DNA from: Torreya grandis
Lineage: Eukaryota > Streptophyta > Pinopsida > Cupressales > Taxaceae
Assembly (NCBI GenBank): GCA_037957365.1
Contig: JARHVA010008353.1
Coordinates: forward strand, 336,001 to 400,000
DNA length: 64,000 nt
Direction of reading: 5' to 3'
Shown in pieces: positions 1 through 13,570 of the stretch. The notes beneath the pieces are model-generated. The model was not told the origin of the DNA and ran no database searches. It was given only the letters and a program-made list of their open reading frames with translations. The stretch's first letter is position 1, and each line of letters opens with the position of its first letter. Position numbers and translations under genes: made by a program.

Positions 1-3000
1 TTATTGACAAATCACTGTCTTAGCATCAAGAAGTCCTCAAGGATTATAGTTATTGTTCACATATCTTATGTATTCACACCTAACAAGATGCTGATTATAT
101 AGCTCTTGCTATTCAATAATTGGCATTGCCTACTCCTTTTATACTATATACAGTTGGTTATAAGTACTACAACATTGAATGTAGATGTTTTGATATTTAT
201 ATTCAACAAATTTTGGATTTTTGTCTTCTTATTAGAGGAAAAAAAATGATGAATAAAATCAATAAATAATTAGTGAGACTTGATGTTAACACCTTTAAGA
301 TTGCAATGTAAGTTTGGCAGTTCCCTGCTACTCCTAAGTCATTGTATTACTATATAGGGGTCACTGCATGGCATCATTTTATCCTTTAACATCAATATAA
401 ATTACAAAAAATCACTGCATTTTAGTTATCTACCTAATTAACTATTTTGAATCACTATTTTCTTTCACTGAGTCTCTAATTCTGAAAGGATGGCATGATC
501 TTCCTTAGATAAGTGCAAATAGTGTTGCATATATGATTTAAGATGGATATATAAAGTTCTAAAAGTTATTAGCATATAAGGTAGCATTTATTGAATCTAT
601 TGTGCCTAAATATTTAAATGGGTAAATATGAGACAATTTAGATATATGGTATAATTGTGGTGATGATATTTTCGAAGAGTGTCATCATGTTTTGTGATAA
701 TGATACATGTCATCTTAGATATATTGATAGTTTAGTGTATACTAATTTTATATCAATTTTATTCATTAATTATGGCCAACATATAAATATATCAAGTAAA
801 GTAAACTATTATGATTATATAAAGGGATCTCTTACTCATGTAAGACTATATGTAAATCATACCAAACACTTGTGTATCTAAGGTGCATTTCCACATGATA
901 ATTTATACATTTTATGATATATTGACTCCCACACATTTGATGAATGGTGAATTATAATGATATTATAGACTAAAAGTTCATAATTACTCCATTATTTAAT
1001 TATGGACATTTACTATGGACCTATTACACATTAAAGGAAATGGGTTATAACTTAATAAGTTATGGAATCTGATGTTGTGGTATATCCCAAAAAATTAATA
1101 GAGAATATTTGCATCTTAATGCTTGTTGTGTAATGGTATAACTTTACTTATAATGCTTTACTTGTGTGTAGTGTGGAGTGAAAAATGTGATCTTTTATTG
1201 TTCTTTGATAACCTTGATATGCTTATTATATAACCAGAAGTACCAAAACCCATTGCACAAATGTAAAACTACTTAAATATGTGTTGATGATTTTGGGAAA
1301 AGAACATAAGATACCATAGCTTACTAACTTATGATAGCATGAGGGAGTGTGATCCTCTAATTATAATTACTCAGGTGGTTAAGAATTATAGAACTATGTT
1401 TAAAAATATACATTTTATGTACAACATAACATTATCATAGAGGATATTGAGCATATGTTTTGACCTGGATGGTTAATAGGTTCATATCCATTTAGCATAT
1501 AACAGAGATTATGTAATGTTTGACACTCTTGATCCATATTTATATGTATTTATTTTATAGGAAATATTGTTACCTAAGGAATCTTTAGGTATTAGGAAAA
1601 TATAACATAAGGATTGATCATAAGGACCAAGAGTTATGAAATTGTACCATATAAGTCTTAGGCTCCTCACCTGACATTCAATGATAGATTCATAATTATT
1701 ACTTGAGATGGGTCTTAATTATTTAGGGAATAAGAATGTGTTTTAAGATCCTTAGTTAGTAGTTTTAAGGTCTTTAGGGAGCTCATATGTTAAGGCATAA
1801 ATAAAATTTAGTATTGTATTTATAAATCATTTTTGTACTTACATAGGGTGTGTGTACAAGTGCTCATGTATATAGAATATACCTAAAATTAAGTGTATGG
1901 ATGAATAATTTTTAAGGTGTCAGGGGGAGTGAAACTAAAACCATATTAAACCAGTTCTCTATAAAATATAGTGAGATGTCTAAATGGATGTCATTATAGA
2001 TTTATGAATTCTCTATTTTGTTGTAAATGATTGATTGAATGTGAGTTTATATGTATTTCATATTGAATAATTATGTGCAACACATGTTTATATGTTTTAA
2101 TGGTTGATCATATTAGCATGTAATATTGCATCATGACGTGTGATTATATGTTATATTTTCTTGAATGCTAGTATGCATTTTAGACTTAAGATATATTTGG
2201 GTTGTATAAATTTGTACTTACTTAAATGCTAATATGTATGTGTGTCGCTTGGTTCCTGAAATCGTAAGTTTGGATTATGTGTTATTATGAAGTTGGGAAC
2301 CTATGATAGTATGTGATATCATAAAGAACTACAATATAAATGTTTATTATACCTAGATGGTACATAATTTAAATGTTATGCCTAGACTTACATTTACATT
2401 TGTCTATTTTGATGTATACACGCTGTTTATTATTATGGATAGTATGTTTTATAACATTTGGTAATAATTTGTGTTTGCATGCATGAAATATTTGAGAGTT
2501 TAGAAAATGATGTATCGATATGCTATTATGTTACATGGGAACTATGACTTTCCTCATTATATATAGTTATTTATATAATTTCTTATGTTTTTTTGATTTT
2601 AAGAATAATTTATATGACTATTTTTAGGAAAATTAGTACTTACGTCTTAGAACACTAGACTATGGTAATATGGGTTATCATTAGTGTAATATATTTAGAA
2701 ATAAATTATGGTTGTCTAAATGTAAATTTATGTGTATTTTACCTGAGTGGTATAGATAGTAGTCATTATTTCTAGTATGGGATAGAAACAATGTAAGATT
2801 CATTCATACATTTGATGGAATAAATGTATGCTTTTGATACTCCTATGTTTAGCATCTAGTTTTATTGTATGTATGAATAGGATGTAAATTAAATGAATCT
2901 TTTGGTTGAGCTGTATTTGACCAATTTGCATTACTGATTTGAAGTAAGGAGTGAGATGGACTTCATTGGCTTACTAGTCTCACAATTACTTATAAAGGCA

Positions 3001-3753
3001 GTCTGATCAAGTGGTGTGTATGAATTTGATTGATATAGATCATTATCATTTATTATTTTTAAAACTTTGAGCCAAATTATGTTTAGTGAGACATTATAAT
3101 TTCATGAGTATGATTTCCATGTTTGTATGATATCTTACAATAAAATGGATTTCTATGATACACTGCATGTTTAGTTTAGAATCATACAACAAAGGGTACT
3201 TGCTAGTATCTCTAGATTTTCATGCCATCAATATCTACCCATTAATGAAGGGAGGGCCATTCCCTAATGGGATTAGTGTGAGGGATCATTGGTTCGTGGT
3301 TGGTTTGGAAAATCACTCAGATGATGCTCTCCTTCCCCATAATTTTACTACTATTGAGATGACACTTGAAATTTCTACAGATACTGGAGAGTCCAAGGAA
3401 CTCATGATTTGGGGAGCCATGTATTTATATGTACATTATATTATATTGTATTTATCATTGAGTATTGTCATGAAGAGTTGTAATTATTGGTTATTGTAAA
3501 TTAACAATGATGGCTGTAGACTTGTTTTAGTTATAACTGAGTTAATGTAATTACTTTTTGTATTCACTTTATGACGTGTACACTTATGATATTAGAGATC
3601 AATATTTTATGATGTATTATGTTTATTGATATTATCACCTTGTGTATTTCATATGGTCTCTATAGATTCTTGTGGTGTAATCTATATTTGGTATATGTGT
3701 TAAATTAAAAAAAAGTCATGTATTTCTATGTCTAAACTAATGGGGTTGTTACA
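1..3753 (+). mobile_element. Element A, 5' LTR (left part outside window)
   Basis: This stretch is repeated in direct orientation at about 7,768-11,511, with matching order and small gaps throughout; the best-aligned part near 3,220-3,480 agrees at about nine bases in ten by eye. It ends in ttgttaca directly before a primer-binding site at 3,756, which marks the inner end of a 5' LTR. The partner LTR is about 5.2 kb, so roughly 1.5 kb of this copy lies left of base 1. No coding region is certain inside it except the small conserved frame at 3,155-3,499. Differences between the copies are mostly C/T and G/A changes, as expected from decay of methylated cytosines in an old insertion. Confidence 0.87.
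3155..3499 (+). CDS. Small LTR-embedded open frame, 114 codons, unknown function
   Basis: Open frame near the 3' end of the element A 5' LTR. Residues about 30-90 include GGPFPNGISVRDHWFVVG and TTIEMTLEISTDTGES. The matching place in the 3' LTR (10,914-11,171) keeps an aligned frame with the same phrases and only scattered substitutions. I do not recognise the family and see no signal peptide or membrane segment that I would trust. Two explanations fit: a real small protein encoded in the LTR, or a slowly changing regulatory stretch that happens to be open. The surrounding LTR is noncoding and much more AT-rich, which makes this segment stand out. Start codon is simply the first ATG of the frame. 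Confidence 0.35.
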   Translation: MIHCMFSLESYNKGYLLVSLDFHAINIYPLMKGGPFPNGISVRDHWFVVGLENHSDDALLPHNFTTIEMTLEISTDTGESKELMIWGAMYLYVHYIILYLSLSIVMKSCNYWLL

Positions 3754-3755
3754 TG

Positions 3756-3773
3756 TGGTATTAGAGTTATGGA
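3756..3773 (+). promoter_or_regulatory. Primer-binding site, initiator tRNA-Met type (element A)
   Basis: Two bases after the 5' LTR end the sequence reads TGGTATTAGAGTTATGG. The usual plant site complementary to initiator tRNA-Met is TGGTATCAGAGC followed by variable bases; the differences here are C-to-T changes. It sets element A as plus strand and fixes the 5' LTR/internal boundary. Confidence 0.85.
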
Positions 3774-6265
3774 TCAAACTCTAGGACCTAATGAGCCCAT
3801 TAGTATTTTTGTGTCTTTATGTTCACTAGTGTGAACCTAGTGACATGAAGTATTGTACTGATATTTTATATTTGTAGTGCCTTGATGTGAAACCATATTA
3901 CACCATGATTGAAGTTTTGAGACTTGATATATTTTCCTATATGGATTGGTGACTTTTATGAGTATGTGACATTCATGAAATGTGTGTGGAGATCTATTAC
4001 CCTATTAAATTTTTTATAGGGTTGGATTATCAAATGTAACAATGGTTGTGGTTGTATTCGAGGCTTGGGTAGACAAGTATATAAAATAGTTCATGATTTA
4101 TGAACAAAATATTTCTACCATAGTTTGATATCTTAGATCAAACACCTCGAGTTTGATTACACCTTTCTTGGTAATCAAGCCACCTTTGCCATTTGTGTTT
4201 TATGTTGTGAGTGTTTTTAAGCTTGGGATGCTTCACTTTATATATATATATTTGAGATTTATATTGTGCCTTATTTTCACTAATCTTAGGATTGGAAAAT
4301 CTTATAAGACCAATTTAGTTTTGGTACCACCTAGTATGGTGGGAATTATCTTGAAGTAGAGTGTTGCTATTTTGGTTGAGAGTTACTATGTGATTGGAGC
4401 TTGGTATGGTTGGAACCCTTTAAGTTATGTGGTTTAGGGAGAAGTGAAATATCCCTTAGTTATCTTAGAGATTATTTGTTATTATCTCCTTCCCCTTTGA
4501 CGTCATTATGATGCTATTGAGAGGAATATTATTTGCAGGTTTTTGATTTTAATGTTCTCTTAAATGATAATTTGTTTTTGTATGTTACTTGAACATACTC
4601 CCTTCAATATGGTGGAAGAATTTTTTCTACTCTTGTTGAGAGAAAAATTGTTAGAATGGATGGATGGATATATCTTTTTGGTTAGTAATTTATTCTTCCA
4701 GTTGAGGAAATGGATTGAGATACCATGCTTATAGAAATGGGTAGTAGGAAGTGTTTTGGAAACAATGATTTATAGTGTTTTTAATTTACCTGGTGAAGGT
4801 ATGTAGGAGTTTTTGAGATGATATTTCTCTACTTTTCACTTATGACTCTTTAAAGACACTAAATTATCTAACTTGTGATTTTAGACCATGTGGGGTGGTA
4901 AACCTTGGAGCTATATATTAAATTCTAAGATTAAAAACTACAAGTTGATTATAATCAATATGCTATCATTTACCCTTGATTAGATTGATATTTATCTTTT
5001 TTTACTTAAAACATATTTTTTTGAAGAGATATTTTTGTACTTTTCACCGAAAGTGAGTAAAGTATAGGAAGTGCATAATATCTTATCAATCTAGGGGCTG
5101 AGATAAAATTTTAATTTATGGCATTCTAGCCAAACAAGTAGAGAGATATTGTTTCATTTAGTCCCTATTAAGGTTGAAAGAATGATGTGATTCTTGGCCT
5201 ATATGTGTTATGTTAATTATAACATTATTTCCTCCTAATCATGAGCATAATAGAATAAGTTAAGCAGTGAAATATGATACTAGTATGTTTAACTAGTAGT
5301 AACTTAAATACATTTATAGATTGATTGTATGATTTATTTTGTATGTATGATGATACATCTAGAGTCATTTAGCATATAGATTTGGTCTCAATGATTTGAT
5401 AGCATAAAATTGGGATTCTTTGAAATATTATCCACATTTTAAGATCATTAGGTCGTGGAGACCTAAGAGATGAGTGGTGAATTGGGAAAGTGAGTTCTAA
5501 GTGATAGGATTATATCCTACTTAGCCTCACATTGACTCAATTATTACTGAGTTGGATCCAACAAATAGACTTATTGAATCTAAGATTTTACAAGCAAAAC
5601 TTATCAGACTCAGTCATATGGCCATACACATGTATACTATGGATGGATATTCCATGATTTTGGTATACATTGGAAATGAAATATTTATAATTCTTATTCA
5701 TCATCATACTTGTCAGGAACTCCATGGAGTAATGATAGTATTGACATGTTATACTTATCAAGAATACGCGGAATAGAGATAGTATTAACTTATCCACATT
5801 AATCTTGCCAAGTTTTCTAATTAGTTTTCTCCAAAATGAGAAAAACACTCTCTAGGATAGAGAGATGTGTTGAGGGTTGGAAGATTTTGTGAAATCTCCC
5901 TGATCATTTACTTTGGCTTGTATGATGATCTTAAGTGCTTTTGAGAAGTGTAACTTTCACTGAGTTATTTATATGACATACTCATGTTTGATAAAAATGG
6001 ACCCTGAGGTGGTCATGACATGAACATTCAGAGTAAGTAATGCTCACAAACCTTGTTTTCATAAAAAGAAATGTTATTGAATAGGGACTTGTGGGACCAA
6101 TATGGTAAGAATAATAAAAATTAAAGGAATTATGGTGAGTTATGCAGGTAATTTTCCATTTATTTGCTTAATTTCATATTGCATACCATGTTATTGCTTG
6201 CTAAATAATGTTTTAATTTAGAAATTATGTTTGAATGAGAGCCATCAAGGATGATGACTAGCTTT

Positions 6266-6277
6266 AGGAGGGAAGGA
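6266..6277 (+). promoter_or_regulatory. Polypurine tract (element A)
   Basis: AGGAGGGAAGGA lies immediately before TGTTACATCTC, the start of the 3' LTR. A purine run at this position primes plus-strand synthesis in LTR retrotransposons, and it confirms the plus orientation given by the primer site. Confidence 0.85.
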
Positions 6278-7123
6278 TGTTACATCTCAATTTTTCACTA
6301 GGCAAACTTTCTAGATTATCCATGGATATCTTTAGCTAACAATTTATATTTGGTTATATTTTTGACTAAGCTTGAGATTTATGCTATTATGGTATTGTAG
6401 AATATTGCTTAGTTATATGACGATACATGATTGATTACTATGAGTTATTAAATGTATGTAAGTACATTTTAAGCATAATAATGTATTATTTCAATTATAT
6501 TATTGATTTATGATTATCATGTGATATGATCTAATTACCTATGTGTTGTGAGGTGGAAGCAGGAGAATTCTTCCTTCAAGCATGCTAGAGGGAGAGCATC
6601 ATTAGAGAGGTTCGTATAGATGGAGATGTTGAAGGTCTATAGAGAGCTGGTGAAACCCTGCACCCACACACAATAGTTAGTCATTATATAAATACATTTA
6701 GAAATGATTGTATTTGATGTTTGTTTAAATTTTTGTTTTCTATGATTGCCTAAGTAGGTAAAATATATAAGTAAATTCTTTTGTGTGATTAATATGTCAT
6801 GTCATTAATACATGTAGAAGAAAATTTAATAAATATAAAATTAAAATATGGATTATTATTTATGAATTTTAGAATTTATCATTAAATTGCTTAAATACTA
6901 ATCTAATTTAATTAAAAATATGAAATTAGGTATTTCATATTTAAAATATAAAAAAAGAAGGAATTATTTTGAAAATATTTTGTAAGAGTTTATTTTAAAA
7001 TATAACACAAAACATATTAAATCAAAATGAAGTCATTTATTATTAAAGATAAAAAAATATTTAAATAAAGTAAATCATATTAAAAACATAAAAAGAGAAA
7101 AAGGAATAAAAATTAAATATGGA

Positions 7124-7213
<90 letters not shown>
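7124..7213 (+). repeat. (AAT)n microsatellite, about 30 units
   Basis: An uninterrupted run of AAT/ATA units inside the 3' LTR of element A. It is perfect although the flanks are heavily mutated, so its present length is probably recent slippage. Confidence 0.97.
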
Positions 7214-10200
7214 CTTTAAATCAAAACAAGTTTTAGAAAGAAAACATTTTAAAAAGAGGTAAAATTCTTTAGGCAGGGGTGTGCATGGAAGTGGAAAGAG
7301 GAGAATTAAAACATTTAGATAGTGGAACTAATCATCTAGGTTATGTAATTAATTTTGTTGAATTCATATGAAAAGTTGTGAAAATTTGGGTAAAACCATG
7401 GGATTTAAACATGTACTCTTATAGCATATAAGTGAAATTGTATAAAAAGATTGCAAGAAACTCAAGTTTTTTATTGTATGCCATTACCCATCTACTAAAT
7501 ACCTTAAAACAAACTAGTTTTATTAAATATTTCTTGCATATAATGAACTGGTTTTAATAAATACATATATACTATTGTTACATAGTCATTGTGAAATATT
7601 GACATTATTGTAATTGTTTCATGCTCCTAAATTACTGGAAATTACCCTTGTATATAGGCATTCCTTGTTACTATGAGTCACTGTAGTTAAATTAAGGAAA
7701 AATCACTACATGTAATTATTAATATAAAAAAATAAGGCATCAAATATATAGTGATATCACTAAGTATATTATTTATAAATCACTGGCTTAGTGTCAAGCA
7801 GTCCTCAAGGATTATAGTTGTTCACATATCTTATGTCTACACAACTATCAAAATGCTGATTATATAGCTCTTGTTAAATAATTGGTGTCACATAAACCTT
7901 TTATGCTATATACATCTGGCTATAGGTATTCAATGTTGACTTTAGATGTTTTGATATTTATTTTCAACAAATTTTGGATCACTATATTCTTAATTGAGGA
8001 AAAAAATGATGACTAAAATGAATAAATAATGAGTGAGACATGATGTTAACACCTCTGAGATCACTGTGTAAGTTTGGTAGTTCCCTGCTACTCTTGGGTC
8101 ACTATTTTAATAAATATGGGTCACTACATGGCATCATTTTGTCCTTTGGCATAAATATAAATTATAAAGTGTCGCTACATTTTAGTTGTCTACTTAATTA
8201 ACTATTTTAAATCACTATTTTCTTTCACCAATTATCCAATGCCAAAAAGATGGTGTAATCTTCCTTAGATAAGTGAAAATAGTGTTGCATATATGATTTG
8301 AGTTGAATATATAAAGTTTTAAAAATTATTATCATATAAGATATCATTTATTGAATCTATTATTCCTATACATTTAAATGGGTAATTACGAGACAATTTA
8401 AATATATGGTATAAGTGTGGTGAGAATATTTCTGAAGAGTGTCATGTGTTGTGATAATGATACATGTCATCTTAGATATATTGATAGTTTGGTGTATAGT
8501 AATTTTCTATCAATGTTATTCATTAATTATGGCAAACATATAAATATATCAAGTAAAATAAACCATTATTATTAAATAAAGGGATCTCTTACTCATGTAA
8601 GACTATATGTATATCATACCAAACACTTGTGTGTCTAAGGTGAATTTAGACACGATAATTTATACATTTATGATATCTTGACTCCCACACATTAGATGAA
8701 TGGTGAAGTATAATGATATTATAGATTAAATGTTCATAATTATTCCATTATTTAATTATGGAAATTTACTACAAACCTCTTACACCTTAAAACAAGTGGG
8801 TTATAACTTAATAATTTTATGGAATCTGATGTCGCGGCATATCTAAAAAAATTAATAGAGAATATTTTCATCTTAATGCTTGTTATTTAATGGCATAACT
8901 TTACTTATAATGCTTTATTTGTGTGTAGTGTGGAGTGTAAAACATGATCTTTGTTTATTATTTGATAACCTTGATATGCATATTATATAACTAGGAGTAC
9001 CAAAACCCATTGCACAAATGTAAAACTACTTTAATCTATGTGTCTATGATTTTGGAAAAAGAACATAGGATACCATAGCTTACTAGCTTATGCTAGAATG
9101 AGGGAGTGTGTTCCTCTAATTATAATTACATAGGTGGTTGATAATTATAGAAATATGTTTAAAATTATATGTTTTACATGCAAACTAACATTATTGTAGA
9201 GGATCTTGAGCATATGTTTTGACCCAGATGGTTAATAGGTTCATATCCATTTAGTGTATAATAAATATTATGCAATGTTTGACACTCTTGATCCATATTT
9301 GTATGTATTTATTTCTTCAAGAAATATCGTTACCTTAGGAATATTTAGGTATTAGGAGAATATAACATAAGGATTGATCACAAGAATTGAGAGTTTTGAA
9401 ATTGTACCAAATAAGTCCTAGGTTCCTCACCTGGCATTCAATAATAGATGCATAATTATTACTTGAGAGGGGTCTTCATTATTTAGGGAATAGTAATGTG
9501 TTTTTAGATCCTTAATTAGTATTTCCAAGGTCCTAGGGATCTCATGTGTTAAGGCATAAATGAACTTTAGTATTGTATTTGTAAATCATTTTTATATTTA
9601 CATAGGGTGTGTGTACAAGTACTCATGTATATGGATTATACCTATAATTAAGTGTGTGGGTGAATAAGTTTTAAGTTGTCAATGGGAATGAAACTATGAC
9701 CATATTAAATTAGTTCTCTCAAAAATAGAGTGAGATATGTAAATAAATGTCATAATGAATTTATGAATTCTTTATTTCGCTATAAATGATTGATTGACTA
9801 TGAGTTTATATGTATTTTGTACTGAATACTTGTGTGTAACATAAGTTTATATGTTTTAATGGTTGGTCATATTAGCATATAATAGTGCATCATGATATGT
9901 GCTTATATGTTATATTTCCTTGAATGCTAGTATGCAATTTAAACTTAGGATATAATCGGGTGGTATAACTCTGTACTTGCATAAATGCTAATATGTATAT
10001 GTGTCGCTTGGTTTTTGAAATCGTAAGTTTAGATTATGTGTTATTATGAAGTTGGGAACCTATGATAATATGGGATATCATATAGAACTACAATATAAAT
10101 ATTTATTGTACCTGAATGGTACATATTGTAAATGTTATGCCTAGACTGACATTTACATTTTTTTGTTCTGATGTATACATGATGGTTATTGCTATGGTTA

Positions 10201-10913
10201 GAGTGTTTTGTAACATTTGGTAAGATTTTGTGTTTACATGCATGAAATATTTAAGAGTTTAGTGACTATTGTATCAATATGCTATTATGTTCCATGGGAA
10301 TTATGACTTGCCTTGTTATATATAGTTATTTATATAGTTGCTTATGTTTCTTTGATTTTAAGACTATTTTATATGACTGTTTTTGGGAAAACTAGTTGTT
10401 ATGTCTTAGAAAGCTAGACTATGGTAATATGGTTTATAATTGGTGTAGTATGTTTGGAAATAAATTGTGGTAGTCAAAATATATAGTTATGTGTATTTTA
10501 TCTAGGTGGTATAGACTATATTCATTATTTCTAGTATGGGATAGAAATAATGTAAGATTCATTCATACATTTGATGGAATAAATGTATGCTTTGGTTACT
10601 CCTATGTTTAGAATATGGTTTGATTGTATGTGTGAATAGGATGTAAATTAAATAAATCTTATGATTGATTTGTATTTGACCAATCTACATTACTGATTCA
10701 AAGTAAGGAGTGAGATGGACTTCACTAGCTTACTAGTCTCACAATTACTTATAAAGGTAGTTCGATCAAATGGTGTGTACGAATTTGATTGATCTAGATC
10801 ATTATCATTTATTATTTTTAAAACTTTGAGCCAAATTATGTTTAGCAAGACATTATAATTTTATGAGTATGATTTCCATGTTTGTGTGATATCTTACAAT
10901 AGAATAGATTTCT

Positions 10914-11171
10914 ATGACACATTGCATGTTTAGTTTAAAATCATATAGCATAACATACTTGCTAGTCTCTCTATATTTCCACACCATCAGTATCTACCAA
11001 TTCATGAAGGGAGGGCCATTCCCTTATAAGATTAGTGTGGGGGATCATTGGTCTATGGTTGGTGTGGAAAAGTGCTCAGATGATTCTCTCCCTCCCCATA
11101 ATTGTACTACTATTGAGATGACACTTGAGATTTCTATAGATACTGGAGAGTTTGGGAAACTCATGATCTGA
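10914..11171 (+). CDS. Small LTR-embedded open frame, 3' LTR copy, unknown function
   Basis: Counterpart of the frame at 3,155-3,499, 85 codons here because of an earlier stop (tga at 11,169-11,171 where the other copy has tgg). It keeps GGPFPYKISVGDHW and TTIEMTLEISIDTGE. Reading frame and length are preserved between the two copies over about 80 codons with no frameshift, while most of the LTR has small insertions and deletions between copies. Function unknown. Confidence 0.35.
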   Translation: MTHCMFSLKSYSITYLLVSLYFHTISIYQFMKGGPFPYKISVGDHWSMVGVEKCSDDSLPPHNCTTIEMTLEISIDTGEFGKLMI

Positions 11172-11511
11172 GGAGCCATGTATCTATATGTACATAATAT
11201 TATATTGTATTTATCATTGAGTATTGTCATGAAGAGTTTTAATTAATAGTTAATATAAATCAATAGTGATGGCTATAGACTTATTTTAGTTATAGTTGAG
11301 TTAATATAATTACTTTCTGTATTTACATTATGACATGTACTCTTATGATATTAGAGATCAATATTTTATGATGTATTATATCTTTTGTTATTATCACCTT
11401 GTGTATTTAATATGGTATCTATAGATTCTCATTTTGTAATCTATATTTGGTATATGTGTTAAATTAAAATAAATAATGTATTTCTATGTCTAATGCAGTA
11501 GGGTTTTTACA

Positions 11512-13157
11512 AAAGAAGATAAGAGAGAGAAAAATTGGCACTAAAGAGGGAATTAATCAAGAAATTCTACTTGGGATAACCACCACCACCACCTTTCTCA
11601 AGATTTATCTTAAATTAATGTCACTGTATCATTTTTTTGGCATGATAGAGAATGTGAATATCAAGACTTATCTATAGGAAGCAATCCCCAATGATGTAAT
11701 CCTTCTCAAATTCATCATACTTGATGTTTTATCTGACATTCCTTATACAGTCACCATTTTTCCATTTCTTGTAAATCCTAAATATAAATCTATTATGGAT
11801 GAAAACCAATCACCCTGTTGGTTTTCATATAGTCATGATTGCATTGAAGATCTGCAAGCTAGAGATTTTGATCATAAGATGTGAAACCTACATCTATAAG
11901 CTTTTGAAAAGCTTTACATACCTTTAGTGGAGCTAGATGGATTTGTAGGGTCTACTCTTGGTTATCCAGATCATGTTTGATCTTGAATTTATTTCTTTTT
12001 TTTACTCAAGGTGGCAAGATCCTTTGTCCAACATGTCTACCTACATGGCATCCTCTAGTTCAACTGGATCCTATTTGAGTTTAGTTCCTTTATATTTACT
12101 TTGCTTAAGTCAAAAATTGCTTCTTTGACCTATAATGAAAAAAGCTCCAAGGATCACCTTTAATAATTAGCTATCAATGCTAACTCAAGCTTATTGACCC
12201 CTTAACCCATATCACACCATCTATTTGTTTGGTATGGATGTTCATGAGCCATAAATCTACCTAGGCCCACTAACTCTATCAAGTGCCATGCACCATTGGA
12301 TATTTGGTATGATTGAAAGTGAACCCTCGATCTTGATGTGACTCAAAAAGATAATCCATGAGGCCTAAAACTGATGTATGCATGCCCATATTTGACATCC
12401 ATGTGAACTTCTTTGATGTCTATGCAAACATATTAGAATTTTTTGAACCCCATTATTTATTTATTATAGCTTAAATTTGACATCTATGCTCCTATCATTT
12501 GATGTCCATGTGGACATCATTAATGTCCATGAGGCAGTCACACTTTGAACCCAAAATGGTTAATTACTGAGGCCTGATTTTCATGCTCGTGTGAAAATTT
12601 CACTCTATTGGATCAAATTTGAAGGCTCATATCTTGAGATAAAAGGCTCATTAAGACATGAATTTTATAGATTAAGATCTCAACATGAAGAGAATCCTTT
12701 CCTTGAAACCTTTCAACCCTGATAAGTGTCTTGAGCATATTTATAAAATGTATAAGTGAGTTGACCCATCCATCACTGTGTGATATCCTGATGACAATCT
12801 ATCTCTTCAAAGCTTGAGTTATGAACTTTTTCTTGATTTTTAAAAGCTTTGATGATATCCTAGGGCATATGCAAACATGTTCCATGATCTTTCCTACATT
12901 GATCACCATGATAACCTACTTACTAAAAATTTGACAAACTACACTTTAAGTTTACTTAAAGTGTTTCAAAGGTTTTGAAAGATACATGTGATCTTTGAAC
13001 CACTCATTCCATCCAGAAATTTTCTCATTTGTTCAACCTATTTCCAAGTAAAATATCTTTATGTGGGCCAAATTTCACCAACACTACCCACTAGGGGCAC
13101 ATACATAAGGTCTTCCTTTGACACATTCGCATATTTGGGGGCATCCTATACATAGTT
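11512..13157. other. Spacer between elements A and B, no gene assigned
   Basis: No LTR pair or retrotransposon motif is visible here. In the plus frames, short stretches look protein-like (for example around 11,800-11,950, reading CIEDLQARDFDH and LYIPLVELDGFVG), but stops and frameshifts interrupt them and I do not recognise a family. Between 12,390 and 12,540 a phrase close to tgtccatgtgga recurs three or four times. It may be a gene fragment or an older repeat; I cannot decide. Confidence 0.4.
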
Positions 13158-13162
13158 ATTAT
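13158..13162. repeat. Target-site duplication, left copy (element B), attat
   Basis: attat also follows the right LTR of B at 46,399-46,403. One extra base (a, 13,163) lies between this copy and the TG of the LTR, so the match is good but not perfect in position. Confidence 0.55.
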
Positions 13163-13163
13163 A

Positions 13164-13570
13164 TGTAATGAGAAATACAATAGATCTATAAATCAATCCT
13201 ATCTTGAAGAAGATAAATCCTACTTACACTTCTGATTATGGATACATTAGATATTTGGGTTTATGACCAAGATGGATCTGCTAGACCTAGCCAATGGATC
13301 TCTTACCATAATAAATTCACTATGGAGGGTTTCAAAGCCTCTAATCAAGCAAAATTATGCAATAACCCTAATTAGGTCCTATGTTTTCATATCCACTAAA
13401 CTAATAACAAGTAAAGAAAAATATAATATAGTGCTCACTAAAGCCTATGACACAAAATGGGGGGTTAGTAAACATAGAATTAAACATGCATGAGAGAATC
13501 CTAATTAAGCTATGTATAGGTAAGACCCTAATACACAGAGAGAGCAATATATTCAAAATACATTACTTAT
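13164..13570 (-). mobile_element. Element B 3' LTR, outer part (split by element D)
   Basis: Aligns with 45,221-45,630 of the intact right LTR: both open TGTAA and share caatagatctataaatcaat. At 13,571 similarity to the B LTR breaks off and element D begins; it resumes at 24,141. The open frame at 13,263-13,493, with a partner at 45,324-45,554, is only the same LTR sequence seen twice, and I do not regard it as a gene. Confidence 0.85.
13566..13570. repeat. Target-site duplication, left copy (element D), cttat
   Basis: cttat directly precedes the D LTR here and directly follows the other D LTR at 24,141-24,145. The unbroken B LTR at 45,6xx has cttat once at the same place, which is the expected empty site. 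Confidence 0.92.

Larger units (their letters stand above)
3754..6277 (+). mobile_element. Element A internal region, non-coding (LARD-like)
   Basis: This is the 2.5 kb between the primer site and the purine tract. Scanning the three plus frames I found no gag, protease, RT, RNase H or integrase motif, and the only open frames are short (4,153-4,359; 5,552-5,776) with no recognisable content. An internal region without coding, bounded by LTRs of about 5 kb, is the arrangement described for large retrotransposon derivatives (LARDs), which are mobilised by proteins of other elements. A totally decayed coding region cannot be excluded, because the sequence is heavily mutated. Confidence 0.7.
6278..11511 (+). 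mobile_element. Element A, complete 3' LTR (about 5.2 kb)
   Basis: Starts TGTTACATCTC after the purine tract and ends gtttttaca at 11,511, the point where similarity to the 5' LTR (ending 3,753) stops. The length is 5,234 bases, very long for an LTR. It contains an (AAT)n microsatellite at 7,124-7,213 and the small open frame at 10,914-11,171. The target-site duplication cannot be checked because the left end of the element is outside the window; the five bases following the LTR are aaaga. Confidence 0.87.

Noticed and set aside
13263..13493. 76-codon frame with a similar frame at 45,324-45,554, at first read as a conserved protein pair
   Set aside because: Both lie at the same place in the two LTRs of element B; the similarity is LTR homology, and no coding signature is visible.
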